Source of the DNA: Streptomyces sp. NRRL F-2664
GTDB lineage: Bacteria > Actinomycetota > Actinomycetes > Streptomycetales > Streptomycetaceae
Assembly: GCF_000719345.1 (NCBI RefSeq)
Contig: NZ_JOFX01000014.1
Location: forward strand, 62,001 to 126,000
DNA length: 64,000 nucleotides
Direction of reading: 5' to 3'
Below, piece after piece: positions 8,103 to 19,400 of the stretch. A program made the position numbers and the translations under genes. How positions within the stretch are numbered: position 1 is the stretch's first letter; each line of letters opens with the position of its first letter. Below the pieces are notes generated by a model. It worked only from the letters and a program-made list of their open reading frames with translations. It searched no databases and was not told the origin of the DNA.

Positions 8103-9064
8103 CGGGACGCGTCGGGGTCGCCGAGTCCGTCGTGCACGGGACGGCGCTGGTCCTTCCGCCGGAGGGGACCGGACCGGCGGAGCCCTGGTTCGATCAGAGA
8201 GCGCGGCTGGGCCGCGGCCACAAGTACCTCCCGCCCGCCTGCCACTACCTGCTCGCGGCGGCCCGGACCGCCCTGGCGGAGTCGGGCGGGGAGATGCAGC
8301 GGCACGCTCCGGAGCTGCGCGGCGCCGTCATCGGCACCGACAGCGCCGTGGCGGCGCTGCACGCGGACATCGACGACACCGTCCGCCGCGAGGGTGCCGC
8401 CGCCCTGAGCCCGATGAGCGTGCCCTACTTCTCGGTGAACCTCCTCGCCGGCCGCCTGGCGACCGAGCACCGGCTCAAGGGCTTCCACCTGACCGTGACC
8501 TCGCCGCGCACGGCCGGCATCGAGGCCCTGCACCTGGCCGCCGGCGCACTGGCCGCGGGCCGCGCCGCCGTGACCGTGGCCGGGGCCGCCGAGGCGCCCG
8601 ATCCGCTGGCCGGCGACGCCGAACCGGAGGCGGGCGCCGCGCTGTTCGTGCTCCGCCCGGCCGGCGGGCCGGTGCCCGCCGGCGGCGCGGTGCTGCGGAC
8701 CGTGCTGCGGTTCGTCCCGCCGCCGGCCCTGGCGGCCGCGGACGGCCGCCGACGCGCAGGGGACTGCGTACGCCGGGCCCTCGACACCCTCGGCGCGGCC
8801 GGCCCGCCACCGGAGCAGGTCGAGCTGCTCGCCGATCCCTCGGCCGTGGGCGACGCCGTCGCCGACGCCCTGCGCTCCTGGTGCGCCGGCCGCGTACCGG
8901 TGTCCACCCGGTGGTCGGGGGCGCGGGCCGGAGCGCTGGCCCCGGTGGTCCGGCTGGCCGCACGGCCCCTCCCGGCGCATGCCGGCCGACGGCTCGTCGT
9001 CACGGCCTCCCGCGCGGGCACCGTCGCGCTCGCCACCGCACACGTCCCTGAACACACCGACTGA
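8099..9064 (+). CDS. short pseudo-ketosynthase (chain-length-factor-like)
   Basis: A 321-residue protein resembling only the N-terminal half of ketosynthases (the Ketoacyl-synt_2 type seen in aryl polyene clusters): KYLPPACHYLLAAARTAL, RGAVIGTD, then VTSPRTAGIEALHLAAGAL, which aligns with the active-site Cys loop. An Arg stands where the Cys should be and neither catalytic His can be found. It therefore cannot condense alone and is best read as the partner subunit of the preceding KS, setting chain length or geometry. The start is a GTG overlapping the KS stop. The last about 100 residues have no recognisable motif. Confidence 0.72.
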   Translation: MTGRVGVAESVVHGTALVLPPEGTGPAEPWFDQRARLGRGHKYLPPACHYLLAAARTALAESGGEMQRHAPELRGAVIGTDSAVAALHADIDDTVRREGAAALSPMSVPYFSVNLLAGRLATEHRLKGFHLTVTSPRTAGIEALHLAAGALAAGRAAVTVAGAAEAPDPLAGDAEPEAGAALFVLRPAGGPVPAGGAVLRTVLRFVPPPALAAADGRRRAGDCVRRALDTLGAAGPPPEQVELLADPSAVGDAVADALRSWCAGRVPVSTRWSGARAGALAPVVRLAARPLPAHAGRRLVVTASRAGTVALATAHVPEHTD

Positions 9065-9073
9065 GAGGTACGC

Positions 9074-9868
9074 ATGCTCACTTCCCTCAAGGGCTCCTGG
9101 TGCCTGATCCTGGGCGCCTCCAGCGGCATGGGCCGGGCCACGGCCCTGGCCATGGCCCGGGAGGGCGCCAACGTCTTCGGCGTCCACTTCGGCACGGCCG
9201 CCCAGCAGGAGGAGGCCGACGAGCTGGTGGCCGAGCTGCGCGCCACCGGTGTGCAGGTGTCCTTCCACAACTGCAACGCGGCCTCCCGGCAGACCCGCGC
9301 CGAACTGGTGCCGGTCCTCAAGGAGCTGGCCGGGCCCGAGGGCGTACGGGTGCTGCTGCACTCCCTCGCCTTCGGCAGCCTGCTGCCCTTCCTCCCGCAG
9401 GAGGGCCGGGAGGACGTCATCACGCCGCGCCAGATGGACATGACCGTCGACGTCATGGGCCACAGCCTCGTGTACTGGGTGCGCGACCTGTACGTGGCCG
9501 GCCTGCTGCCGCGCGGGGCCAAGGTGTTCGCGCTGACCAGCCGCGGCGACGGCCGGGTGATGCCCAGCTACGGCGCCGTGTCCGCCGCCAAGTCCGCCCT
9601 GGCCGCGCACGTGCGCCAGCTCGCCGTCGAACTGGCGCCCTCCGGTGTCGCGGTGAACGCCCTGCGCGCCGGCCTGACCCTGACCCCGGCGCTCCAGCGC
9701 ATCCCCGGCAGCGACGGCCTGGCCCGCTACGCCGAGGGAGCCAACCCGCACGGCCGCCTGACCGTGCCCGAGGACGTCGCCGAGGCCGTCGTCATGCTCT
9801 CGGCCACCGACTCGTCGTGGATGACCGGCAACGTCATCGACGTCGACGGCGGCGAAGGCCTCGTCTGA
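9074..9868 (+). CDS. enoyl-ACP reductase, FabI/FabL-like SDR
   Basis: Short-chain dehydrogenase family protein of 264 residues. The cofactor loop is LGASSGMGRA (13-22). LLHSLAFGSL resembles the HS-x-AFA stretch of FabI. The catalytic pair is Y166 and K173 in SYGAVSAAK: a Tyr-(six residues)-Lys spacing, which marks enoyl reductases, in contrast to the YxxxK of ketoreductases. C-terminal WMTGNVIDVDGGEG is typical. It would reduce the 2-enoyl-ACP of the type II set, implying saturated chains. A ribosome site GAGAGG precedes the ATG. It could also give the host tolerance to FabI inhibitors, but the operon context favours biosynthesis. Confidence 0.85.
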   Translation: MLTSLKGSWCLILGASSGMGRATALAMAREGANVFGVHFGTAAQQEEADELVAELRATGVQVSFHNCNAASRQTRAELVPVLKELAGPEGVRVLLHSLAFGSLLPFLPQEGREDVITPRQMDMTVDVMGHSLVYWVRDLYVAGLLPRGAKVFALTSRGDGRVMPSYGAVSAAKSALAAHVRQLAVELAPSGVAVNALRAGLTLTPALQRIPGSDGLARYAEGANPHGRLTVPEDVAEAVVMLSATDSSWMTGNVIDVDGGEGLV

Positions 9869-9929
9869 CCCTCCCGCCCCGCCCCGACCCACCCCACACC
9901 CACGCCCACTCACAGCAGGAGAAACGACC

Positions 9930-10190
9930 ATGCCCGAGCAGACCGCCGGCACCGCACTCGACACCGAGGAGCTCCGCTCCACCATCGCGGAGATCCTGGA
10001 CGTCGATCCCTCCGAGGTGACCGACACCGCCGACTTCAAGGAGGACCTCGACGTCGACTCCCTGCTGGCGCTGGAGATCCTCGTCACCCTGGAGCGCAAG
10101 TACCAGGTGAAGATGGAGGAGTCGAACCTCCAGCTGATGCGGTCCTTCAAGGTCGTCCACGACCTGCTGGCCGAGAAGCTCGCGGCCTGA
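9930..10190 (+). CDS. acyl carrier protein (type II)
   Basis: An 86-residue acidic discrete ACP. The phosphopantetheine site is S44 in EDLDVDSLLALE, in the normal position. The helices and the EERKYQVK-like second half fit type II PKS/FAS carriers. An excellent AGGAGAAA site precedes the ATG. The stop overlaps the ATG of the ketoreductase (TGATG). It is the natural carrier for the two KS pairs, the enoyl reductase and the ketoreductase around it. Confidence 0.92.
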   Translation: MPEQTAGTALDTEELRSTIAEILDVDPSEVTDTADFKEDLDVDSLLALEILVTLERKYQVKMEESNLQLMRSFKVVHDLLAEKLAA

Positions 10191-10936
10191 TGCCGCACGA
10201 CACGCGCAGGGTCGCCGTCGTCACCGGAGGGTCGCGCGGCATCGGCCGGGCCGTCGTGGAGCGGTTCCTGGCCGACGGGTACGACGTCGGCTACTGCTAC
10301 CGCTCCCGGCCCGCCGACGCCGACGCCGTCGAACGGCTCGCCGCCGAGCACGGCGGCCGGGTCTTCGACGCGTCCGTGGACGTCACCGACGGCGACGCCG
10401 TACGGGGCTTCCTGGAGCGGACCCAGGAGCGGCTCGGGGCGATCGACGCGCTCGTCACCAGCGCGGGCATCGTCCAGGACGGCCCGCTGGTGACGATGGA
10501 CCGGGACGCCTGGACCAGCGTCATCGACACCAACCTCACCGGCACCTACCACGTGTGCCGGGCCGCCGTCTTCCCCCTGATGAAGCAGGGCCGGGGCAGC
10601 ATCGTCACCGTGTCGTCCGTGGCGGGTGTGTGCGGCAGCGCCACGCAGGCCAACTACGCCGCCTCCAAGGCCGGGATCATCGGCTTCACCAAGTCGCTGG
10701 CCAAGGAAGTGGCCCGGTTCGGCATCCGCGCGAACGTGGTGGCGCCCGGCCTGATCGCGACGGACATGACCGACGGGATGACGGCGAAGGCCCGCGACGG
10801 CGTCCTCGCCACGATCCCGCTGCGCCGGATCGGCACCGCCGAGGAGGTGGCCCAGACCGTGGCGTTCCTCGCGTCGGACCGGGCCGCCTACATCACGGGC
10901 CAGGTGATCCGGGTCGATGGCGGCGTCAGCAACTGA
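10190..10936 (+). CDS. 3-oxoacyl-ACP reductase (FabG-like)
   Basis: NADPH-dependent SDR ketoreductase of 248 residues, the usual FabG length. TGGSRGIG (12-19) binds the cofactor. The catalytic residues are S142/S143 in TVSSVAG, Y156 and K160 in NYAASK. The C-terminus is YITGQVIRVDGGVSN, close to canonical FabG. It is coupled to the ACP gene by a one-base overlap. With the enoyl reductase it gives a reductive cycle, but no discrete dehydratase is present in the operon. Confidence 0.92.
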   Translation: MPHDTRRVAVVTGGSRGIGRAVVERFLADGYDVGYCYRSRPADADAVERLAAEHGGRVFDASVDVTDGDAVRGFLERTQERLGAIDALVTSAGIVQDGPLVTMDRDAWTSVIDTNLTGTYHVCRAAVFPLMKQGRGSIVTVSSVAGVCGSATQANYAASKAGIIGFTKSLAKEVARFGIRANVVAPGLIATDMTDGMTAKARDGVLATIPLRRIGTAEEVAQTVAFLASDRAAYITGQVIRVDGGVSN

Positions 10937-10948
10937 GGGAGCGCGTTG

Positions 10949-12178
10949 ATGGCAGCGACGACAGCGCAGTCGGGCCCCGCACGGGTGGTCGTCACCGGGC
11001 TCGGCGTGCTCACGCCGATCGGGACGACCGTGGCGGACTTCTGGGACGCCGCGCTCCGGGGGGTGGTCGGCACGGGCCCGCTGACCCGTCCCGACGCGGC
11101 CGACTTCCCGGCCGCCCTGGCCGGGGAGGTCACCGGCTTCGACGCGCCGCGGGCCGGCGGGGAGCGCAGCCTGGCGCTCGCCACGGCAGCGGCGGCCGCG
11201 GCGGCGGCCGACGCGGGGATCCCCCGGTGGACCGGCGACCCGTACCGGGCCGGCGTCTGCCTGGGCACCCTCCTCGGCAGCCGCGCCGGGCTCGAACCGG
11301 CGGTCACCGGCTTCCACCGCGCCGGGCACGGCGCCGCCGAGCCGCCCCCCGGGCCGACGCGGGCACCGGACCTCACCGACGCGGTGGCCCGTGAACTGGG
11401 CTTCCTCGGACCGGGCCTGGCGGTCGCCACCGCCTGCGCCTCGGGCAACAGCGCGCTCGCGCACGCCGCGGACACCATCCGGGCGGGCCGCGCCGACGTG
11501 ATGGTCGCCGGCGGTGTCGACGAACTGTCCAGCGGCATCATGATGATGTTCGCCAGCCTCCGCTCGCTGTCCCCCGACGTCCTGCGGCCCTTCGACCGGG
11601 ACCGGGCGGGCCTGATCGTCTCGGAGGGCGCGGCCGCCCTGGTCCTGGAGTCGTACGAGCACGCCCGCCGGCGCGGCGCGCACGTCCACGCCGAACTGGC
11701 GGGCTGGGCCTCCGCGTCCGACGCCCACCACATGACGGCCCCGCACCCGCAGGGCAGCGGCGCCCGCCGTTCCATGCTGCGGGCCCTGAAGGCCGCCGGC
11801 ATCTCCCCCGACCGGGTCGACCACGTCAGCGCCCACGGCACCGGCACCCCCTCCAACGACCGGGTGGAGGCCCGGGCCCTGCGGGACGTCTTCGGTCCCC
11901 GCACGCCCGCCGTCACCTCCCTGAAGGGGGCCCTCGGGCACACCCAGGGCGCGGCCAGCGCCATCGAGGCCGTGGCCTGCGTCCTGGCCCTGCGCGACGG
12001 ACTGGTCCCGCCCACCGCCAACCTGGTCGAGCTGGACCCGGAGTGCGCCGTGGACGTCGTCCGCGGACAGGCGCGCGAGAGGCCGGTGCGGGTCGCCGTG
12101 AACAACGCCTTCGGCTTCGGGGGCAACACCGCATGCACCGTCTTCACCCGCACGAGCACATCAGGGAGCGCACGATGA
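10949..12178 (+). CDS. beta-ketoacyl-ACP synthase (FabF-like), second copy, intact
   Basis: A 409-residue condensing enzyme with C163 in ATACASGNSAL, H296 in AHGTGT and H331 in LGHTQGA, ending with NNAFGFGGNT. All catalytic residues are present. An in-frame TTG three bases upstream is possible, but the ATG at 10949 sits better behind GAGGGAG. The stop overlaps the start of the next gene (ATGA), again pairing an active KS with a pseudo-KS. It resembles the KS alpha subunit of reducing type II systems more than an aromatic minimal PKS. Confidence 0.9.
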   Translation: MAATTAQSGPARVVVTGLGVLTPIGTTVADFWDAALRGVVGTGPLTRPDAADFPAALAGEVTGFDAPRAGGERSLALATAAAAAAAADAGIPRWTGDPYRAGVCLGTLLGSRAGLEPAVTGFHRAGHGAAEPPPGPTRAPDLTDAVARELGFLGPGLAVATACASGNSALAHAADTIRAGRADVMVAGGVDELSSGIMMMFASLRSLSPDVLRPFDRDRAGLIVSEGAAALVLESYEHARRRGAHVHAELAGWASASDAHHMTAPHPQGSGARRSMLRALKAAGISPDRVDHVSAHGTGTPSNDRVEARALRDVFGPRTPAVTSLKGALGHTQGAASAIEAVACVLALRDGLVPPTANLVELDPECAVDVVRGQARERPVRVAVNNAFGFGGNTACTVFTRTSTSGSAR

Positions 12179-13356
12179 GCCCCACGGCCGCCGTCACCGG
12201 CATCGCGCTGGCCAGTCCGCTCGGCGGCAGCCTCGACGCGACCTGGGAGGCGCTGCTGGCCGGGCGGGTCGGCCTCGCGCCGGTCACCGCCACCGACGGC
12301 CTGTACCCGGGTGTCGTGAAGGCCCCGGCCGGTGCGCTCGCCGACGACCTTCCGGACCAGCCGGCCTTCGACCGCAAGCGGTTGCGGGCGCTCAGCCGGG
12401 AGTCCCTGCTGGTCTCCCGCCTCGGGGCGCTCGCCTGGCAGGACGCCGGATTCGGGCCGGGCACCGCCCCGGACCCGGAGGAGACGGCCGTCGTCCTGGC
12501 CACCGCCGCCGGCGGTCTGACGGGCTACCTGCGTGTGATGCGCGACGGCCTGACCCTGGGCCCCGAGCTGGTCAGCCCGTACGCCGGCCCGCAGGGCAGC
12601 CTGAACGCCGCGGCCTCGGACCTGTCCATCGCCGCAGGCGCGCAGGGGAGCATCGTCACCGTCACGGCGGGGCGCTGCTCCGGGGCGCACGCGCTGACCG
12701 TCGCCGCCGACCACGTCCGTACCGGGCAGGCGCAGGCCGTGCTCGTGGCGGCCGTGGACGTTCTGGACCCGCTGCGGCTGGCCGCCGCCGAACGGGCTGG
12801 CACCGCCGGGCCGTTCGGCGCGGACCGGGCCGGTGCACCGCCGGGCGAGGCGGCCGTGGTGCTCGTCGTGGAGGACGCCGCACGGGCGCGGGCGCGGGGC
12901 GCCCGGGTGCACGCGGAGATCGCGGGCCTGAGCACCCTGCGGGGCGGCCCCGACGGAGCGGGCTCCGCCGCTCCCGCCGTGGCCGCGGCCCTGGGCGAGG
13001 CCGCAGTGGTGGCCGCGGACCTCTCCCTCGTCTGCTCCTCCGCCTCGGGCGACCCGGACACCGACCGCGCGGAGGCCTTCACGCTGCACGCGGCCGTCGG
13101 CTCCGCCGCCGTCCACAGCCCCTTCGGCGCGCTCGGGGACTGCGCGGGCGCCACCACCCTGCTCCAGGTCGCCCTGACCGCCCGGGCCCTGGCCGACCGG
13201 TGCGCCCCGCCCACGCCGGGCCGGGGCCGCCCGGACCCGGACCTGCCCGCCGTCGCGACCGCGGACTTCCCGCGGGACCTGCCGGCCGGGCCCGCGCTGG
13301 TCCTGACCACCGACGGGCACGGCCAGGCCTCGGCCGTGGTGCTGCGCACCGCCTAG
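12175..13356 (+). CDS. chain-length-factor-like pseudo-ketosynthase
   Basis: A full-length thiolase-fold relative of FabF (393 residues) without the triad. The nucleophile loop reads VTAGRCSGAHAL: counting back from the conserved Gly, Arg167 is at the Cys position and Cys168 is one residue late. The HGTGT loop is replaced by CSSASGDPDTD and the NIGH loop by SPFGALGDCAGA. It is therefore a KS beta/chain-length-factor-type partner of the preceding KS, translationally coupled to it. Classical factors carry Gln at the Cys position; the Arg seen here is shared with the short pseudo-KS earlier in the operon. Confidence 0.82.
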   Translation: MSPTAAVTGIALASPLGGSLDATWEALLAGRVGLAPVTATDGLYPGVVKAPAGALADDLPDQPAFDRKRLRALSRESLLVSRLGALAWQDAGFGPGTAPDPEETAVVLATAAGGLTGYLRVMRDGLTLGPELVSPYAGPQGSLNAAASDLSIAAGAQGSIVTVTAGRCSGAHALTVAADHVRTGQAQAVLVAAVDVLDPLRLAAAERAGTAGPFGADRAGAPPGEAAVVLVVEDAARARARGARVHAEIAGLSTLRGGPDGAGSAAPAVAAALGEAAVVAADLSLVCSSASGDPDTDRAEAFTLHAAVGSAAVHSPFGALGDCAGATTLLQVALTARALADRCAPPTPGRGRPDPDLPAVATADFPRDLPAGPALVLTTDGHGQASAVVLRTA

Positions 13357-13442
13357 GCCCGGCCCGCCCGGCCCGCGTACCAGAACCCATGAACGAACCA
13401 GGGAGAACCGGAGCTCCGGCCCCTGCCGTACGGAGGTAGGAA

Positions 13443-16400
13443 GTGCATCACGACCCGGCTGAGCTGATCGCCATCGTGGGGATGGCGGGGCGATTCCCCG
13501 AGGCTCCCGACACGGACCGGTTCTGGGACCTGCTGATGGACCGCGGCGACGCGATCCGCCCGATCCCGTCGGCCCGGTGGCGGACCGACCAGCCCCTGGA
13601 CCCGGAGAAGGAGATCCAGGGCCACGGCGGCTTCCTCGAAGGCATCGACGAGTTCGACGCCGCCTTCTTCGGGGTCTCGCCGCGCGAGGCGGAGGTCCTC
13701 GACCCGCAGCAGCGGCTGATGCTGGAGACCAGCTGGCTGGCGCTGGAGGACGCCGGCATATCCACCGCGAGCCTGAGCGGCACCCGGACCGGCGTCTACT
13801 TCGGCGGCCTGTGGCAGGACTACGAACGGCTGCGCGAGGACCGCGGCGCCCGTCCGACCCAGCACTCCATCTCCGGCAACGCGCTCGACATGCTGTCCGC
13901 GCGCATCTCCTACTTCCTCGGGCTCACCGGCCCCAGCCTGACCCTGGAGACCGGCTGCTCCTCCTCCCTCGTCGCCCTGCACCTGGCCTGCCAGGCCATC
14001 CGGGCGGGCGACGTGGACGGCGCGCTGGTCGGCGCGGCCAACCTGATGCTGACCCCGGACGTGACCATCGGCCTCACCCACTTCGGCGGCCTCTCCCCGA
14101 AGGGCCGGTGCAGCGCCTTCGGCGCCGGTGCGGACGGCTTCGTACGCGGCGAGGGGGTGGCGGCCGTCTACCTCAAGACGCTGGAACGGGCCCGCCGGGA
14201 CGGGGACCGGGTGCACGCCGTGATCGTGCGCACCGCCTCGAACAACGACGGCGGCGGCACCAGCCTCGTGACACCCAGCCCGGCCGGCCAGGAGGACCTG
14301 CTGCGCCGCGTCTACGCCGGGTCGGGGATCCCCGTGGACCGGGTCGCGTACGTGGAGGCGCACGGCACCGGCACCCGCGCGGGCGACCCGGTCGAGGCGA
14401 CCGCCCTCGGCCGGGTGCTGGGACAGGCCCCGGAGCGGGCCGGCCGCCCGCTGGGCATCGGGTCGGTGAAGACCAACATCGGGCACCTGGAACCGGTGGC
14501 GGCGCTCGCCGGACTGTTCAAGGTGGTGCTGTCGCTGAAGCACGGCGTCGTGCCGCCCAGCCTGCACTCCGCCGAGCTCAACCCCGACATCCCCTTCGGC
14601 GAACTGGGCCTGGAGGTCGTACGGGAGCCGCTGGCACTGCCCACCGACGGCGGGCCGGTCTACCTGGGCGTCAGCTCCTTCGGCTGGGGCGGCACCAACG
14701 CCCACGCCGTGATCACCGCCGCCCCGCCGGCCGACGGGCCGGCGGGCGGGGCCGCACCGCGGGACCGCGGCCGGGCGCCCTTCGTCCTGCCACTGAGCGC
14801 CCACAGCCAGGCGGCGCTCGTCCAGCGCGCCCGCGACGTGCGCGGGGCCCTCGACGCACCGGGCGCCGATCCGCGCGAGATCGCCGCCACCCTCGGCTGG
14901 CAGCGCGACCAGTTCCCCTTCCGGGCGGGTCTCGTCGCCACGGACGGCGACGGACTGCGCGCGGCGCTCGACGCCTACACCGCCGACCCGGAGGTCACCT
15001 CGTCGGGCACCGCCGCCGGCCGGGCCCGGGACCGCGGCCGTACCGCCTTCGTCTTCCCCGGCCAGGGCTCCCAGTGGGCCGCCATGGGCGCCCGGCTGTA
15101 CGCCGAGGACCCCGCCTTCGCCGCCGTCGTCGACCGGTGCGCCGAGGCGCTCGCCCCGCACACGCAGTGGTCGTTGACCGAGGTGCTCACCGGCGCCGCG
15201 GGCGACGCCTGGATGGGTCGCGTCGACATCGTCCAGCCGGTGCTGTGGGCGGTCTCCGTCGCCCTGGCCGCCGCCTGGCGGGCGGCCGGTGTCGAGCCGG
15301 ACGTCGTCGTCGGCCACAGCCAGGGCGAGATCGCCGCCGCCACCGTGGCGGGGATCCTCTCCCTGGAGGACGCCGCCCTCGTCGTCGCCCGGCGCAGCGC
15401 CGTCCTGCTGCGCACCGCCGCCGGAACGGGCCGCATGCTCGCCGTCGACCTCGACGCGGACGCGGCCGCCGCCGCCCTGGAGGGCTTCGAGGACTGCGTG
15501 GCGCTGGCCGTGCACAACGGGCCCAGCTCCTGCGTGCTCTCCGGCGACGGCGACTCCGTGCTGCTGCTGAAGGAGCTCCTGGAGGCGGACGGGACGTACT
15601 GCCGCCTGATCAACGTCGACTACGCCTCCCACAGCCCGCTCATGCTCGACCTCGCCGAGGAACTGCACGAGGTCCTCGCCCCGGTCCGGCCGGGCCCCGG
15701 ATCGGTCCCCCTCATGTCGACGGTGCGCGCCGAGGAGCTGGCGGGCCCGGAGATGGACGGCGCGTACTGGGTGGAGAACCTCTGCCGCCCGGTGCGCTTC
15801 GCACAGGCCCTCGACACCCTCCTCGACGAGGGCGTCACCCACGTCGTGGAGGTCAGCGCGCACCCCGTCCTGGTGCCGGCGCTGGAGCAGATCGGCGCGC
15901 TGCGCAAGGAGCCGCCGGCCGTGCTGGGCACCCTGCACCGCGACCGCGGCGCCCCCGAGGACCTCGCCGAGAGCTTCGCGCAGGCCCACGTCGCCGGCCT
16001 GACGGCGTACGGGCCGCGCCCGGCGTCGCGGGACGCGGGCGTGCCCGCCTACCCCTGGCAGCGCGAGAGCTACTGGGTCGGGGCGCAGCAGCGCGGGACG
16101 GGCCGTTCCGCGGCGTTCGCCTTCCCCCTCGCCCCGCTGCCGACCGAGGCCGGCACCTGGCACGGCACCACCGAGATCGGCACCGGCTCCCACCCGTGGC
16201 TCGCCGACCACCAGGTGCACGACGCCGTCGTCGTACCGGCCGCGGCCTCCATCGAGCTGTGCCTGGGCACGGCGGCCGCCCGTACCGGCGGGGTCCCGCA
16301 GTCGCTGCGCGGCCTGTCCTTCCTCAGCGACATGACGCTTCCCGACGGCGGGCTGCACCTGGGCGGGGTGTGGCGGGAGGACTCCGGCGAGGGCGCGGCC

Positions 16401-19400
16401 CTGGAGGTGCTGTCGCTGCCCGACGGCGCCGACGGCTGGACCCGTCACGTGACGGCGCACGCCTCCTACCGGGCCGAGCAGGCCGAACCGCCGGTCTTCC
16501 CCACCGACCTGCTGCGGGAGTCGGCCGTCGACGGCGCCGCCTTCTACCGGTCCTGCACCGCCCGCGGCCTGCGGTACGGCCCGGCGTTCCAGGGCGTACG
16601 CGAACTGCGCGTGCACGGCGGGGAGGCCCTCGGCCGGGTCACCCTGGCCGAGCAGTGCCGGCCCGGCGCCCGCCGGTTCGTCCTGCATCCCGCGCTGTGG
16701 GACGGGGCCTTCCAGGTCTCCCTCGCGCTGTGCGGGCACGAGGACACGGTGGTGCCCGTCGCGATCGAGCGGCTCGCGCTGCTGCCGGGGCGGCCCTCGG
16801 AGCTGACGGAGTTGTGGGTGCACGCGGTGCGCCGGCCCGGTGGCCCGGTCGACCTGGCCCTCTTCGGGCCGGACCGGCAGCCGGTGGCCCGAGTGAGCGG
16901 GCTCGAACTGCGCCGCCTGGCCTCGGGCGGGGACCGCGGGCCGGCCCCCGAGCGGGTGCACCGGTTCGGCTTCCGCGAACGCCCGTACGCCGGACCGGGC
17001 GGTGAGCGGGGGCCGTGGCTGGTGTGCGGCCCGGACTCGGCGCGCGCCGCCGCCGCCGAACTGGCCGGCGCGCTCGACGCGACCGCCGTGACGCTGCCGC
17101 CGGCCCGGGCCGGGCAGACCGGGTCCTGGGCCGAGGCGCTGCGCGCCGCCGACGGTGGGGAGGTCGTCTTCGTCGCCCCGGACCGGTCGGCGGGCGGGGA
17201 GGAGCAGCGGGCGGGCCTGCTGGCCCTCGGGGCGCTCGCCGCCGCCTGCGCGGACCGGCCGGTGGCGCCCCGCCTGACGGTGCTGACCACGCGGGCCCAG
17301 GCCGCCTCGGCCACCGAGGTGCCCGATCCCGCAGCGGCCCTGTACTGGGGATTCGTACGGGTGGTGCAGGGCGAGCACCCGGGGCTGGCGGCCCGGTTGG
17401 TGGACACCGCGGGGGACGGCGGGTGGGCGGCCGCCGTGGTGCGGGAGCTGCTGGACGCCGAGCGCGAGGACCAGGTCCTCGTCCGCGGGGAGCGGCGCCT
17501 GGCCGGTCGGCTGGAGCGCGGCGGGCACCGCCCGGACGACTCCGCGGCGCCGCTGCCCTGCACGGGCCGGCAGCCGTTCCGGCTGCACCCGGGTCCGCGG
17601 CCCGGACTGTGGGAGTCCCTGCGCTACCTGCCGCTGGTGCGCCGCCGGCCGGGGCCGGGAGAGGTGGAGATCGAGGTGGACGCGGCCTCCCTCAACTTCA
17701 TCGACGTGATGAAGGCCGTGGGCACCTACCCCGACGAGGGCGGCGGCAAGGAGCTGCTCGGCGGCGACTGCTCCGGCCGGGTCGTCTCGGTGGGCCCGGG
17801 CACGAGCGGGTTCCGTGTCGGCGACCGGGTGGTGGCGTGCGTCTTCGGCGCGATCGTCTCCCACGTCACCGTCCGCGCCGACCATGCCCGGCCGGTGCCC
17901 GAGGAGATGACGCAGGAGGACGCCGCCGCGCTGCCGCTGGTCCTGGCGACCGCCTGGTACGCGCTGCACGACCTGGCCCGCACCGAGCCGGGCGAGACCG
18001 TCCTGGTCCACTCGGCAGCGGGCGGCCTGGGCCTCGCGGCCGTGCAGGTGGCCCGGCTGCTGGGCGCCGAGGTCATCGCGACGGCGGGCAGCGCGGCCAA
18101 GCGCGCCTACCTGCGGGAACTGGGCGTCGAACACGTCTACGACTCCCGCGACCTGTCCTGGGCGGACGCCGTGATGGAACGCACCGGCGGCCGCGGCGTC
18201 GACGTCGTCCTCAACTCGCTGACCGGCGCCGCCATCCCGCGCGGCCTGGAGGTGCTCGCCGAGGACGGCCGCTTCGTCGAGGTCGGCAAGAAGGACATCC
18301 ACGGGGAGCGCACGCTGGGACTCGCGCCCTTCCGCAAGGGCGTCAGCTTCGCGGCCGTGGATCTGGAGGGGCTCGTCATGCGCCGGCCCCGGCGGTTCGC
18401 CCGCCTCTTCCGCGCGGTCTGGGACGAGGTGGAGGCCGGCCGGCTCACCGCCCTGCCCGTCACCCAGTACACCTTCGACCAGGCGGCAGAGGCGCTGCGC
18501 GCCATGTCGCACGGCGACCACATCGGCAAGTTCGTGCTGTACGGCCCGCAGACCGTCGACCGGGTGGTGGCGGACCCGCTGCCGTACGGTCGGTTCCGCT
18601 CCGACGGCACCTACCTGATCACCGGTGGGCTGGGCGACCTCGGACTCTCCCTGGCCGAGCACCTGGTGGAACGCGGCGCCACCGCCCTGGCCCTGCTGGG
18701 CCGTTCGGAGCCCGGCCCGCACGCGGCGGACCGGATCGCGGCGCTGCGCGCGGCCGGCGCCGAGGTCACGGTGGTGCACGCGGACGTCGCCGACGCCACC
18801 TCCCTGGACCTGGCGCTCGCCCGGATACGCGCCGAACTGCCGGTGCTGCGCGGCGTGTTCCATGCGGCGGGCGTCCTGTCGGACGCCGTCGTGCGCCACC
18901 TCGACGCGGCGGGTGCGGCCCGGGTGCTGGCACCGAAGGTCGACGGCGCGGCCGCACTGGACCGGCTGACGGCGAACGACCCGCTGGACCTGTTCGTGCT
19001 GTTCTCCTCCGCCGCCGGGCTCGTCGGCAACGTCGGCCAGTCCGTCTACGCGGCGGCCAACACCTTCATGGACGCGCTGGCCGTGGGGCGGCGGGCCGCC
19101 GGCCGGCCCGCGCTCAGCGTCCAGTGGGGCACGTTCGAGGGGATCGGCCTGGCGGCCCGGTCCGCAGAGCGCGGCGAGCGCCTCGCGGACCGCGGCATGG
19201 ACGGCTTCGAGGCGGCGGAGGCCTGGCGGGCGCTGGAGTCCTTCCTCGCCGACGGCGAGAGCGTCGTCGGCTATGTCGCCCTGGATACCCGCCGCTGGTT
19301 CGAGACGTACCCGGCGGCGGCGGGGCGGCCCAGCTGGAGCCTGCTGCGCACCGCGGGGCAACCGGGTTCCGGTACGACCGGGGACTTCCGGCAGCTGCTG

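Noticed and set aside
10949..13356. Aromatic (minimal type II) polyketide synthase
   Set aside because: An enoyl reductase and a FabG are in the same operon, cyclases and aromatases are absent, and the partner KS has Arg rather than Gln at the Cys site.
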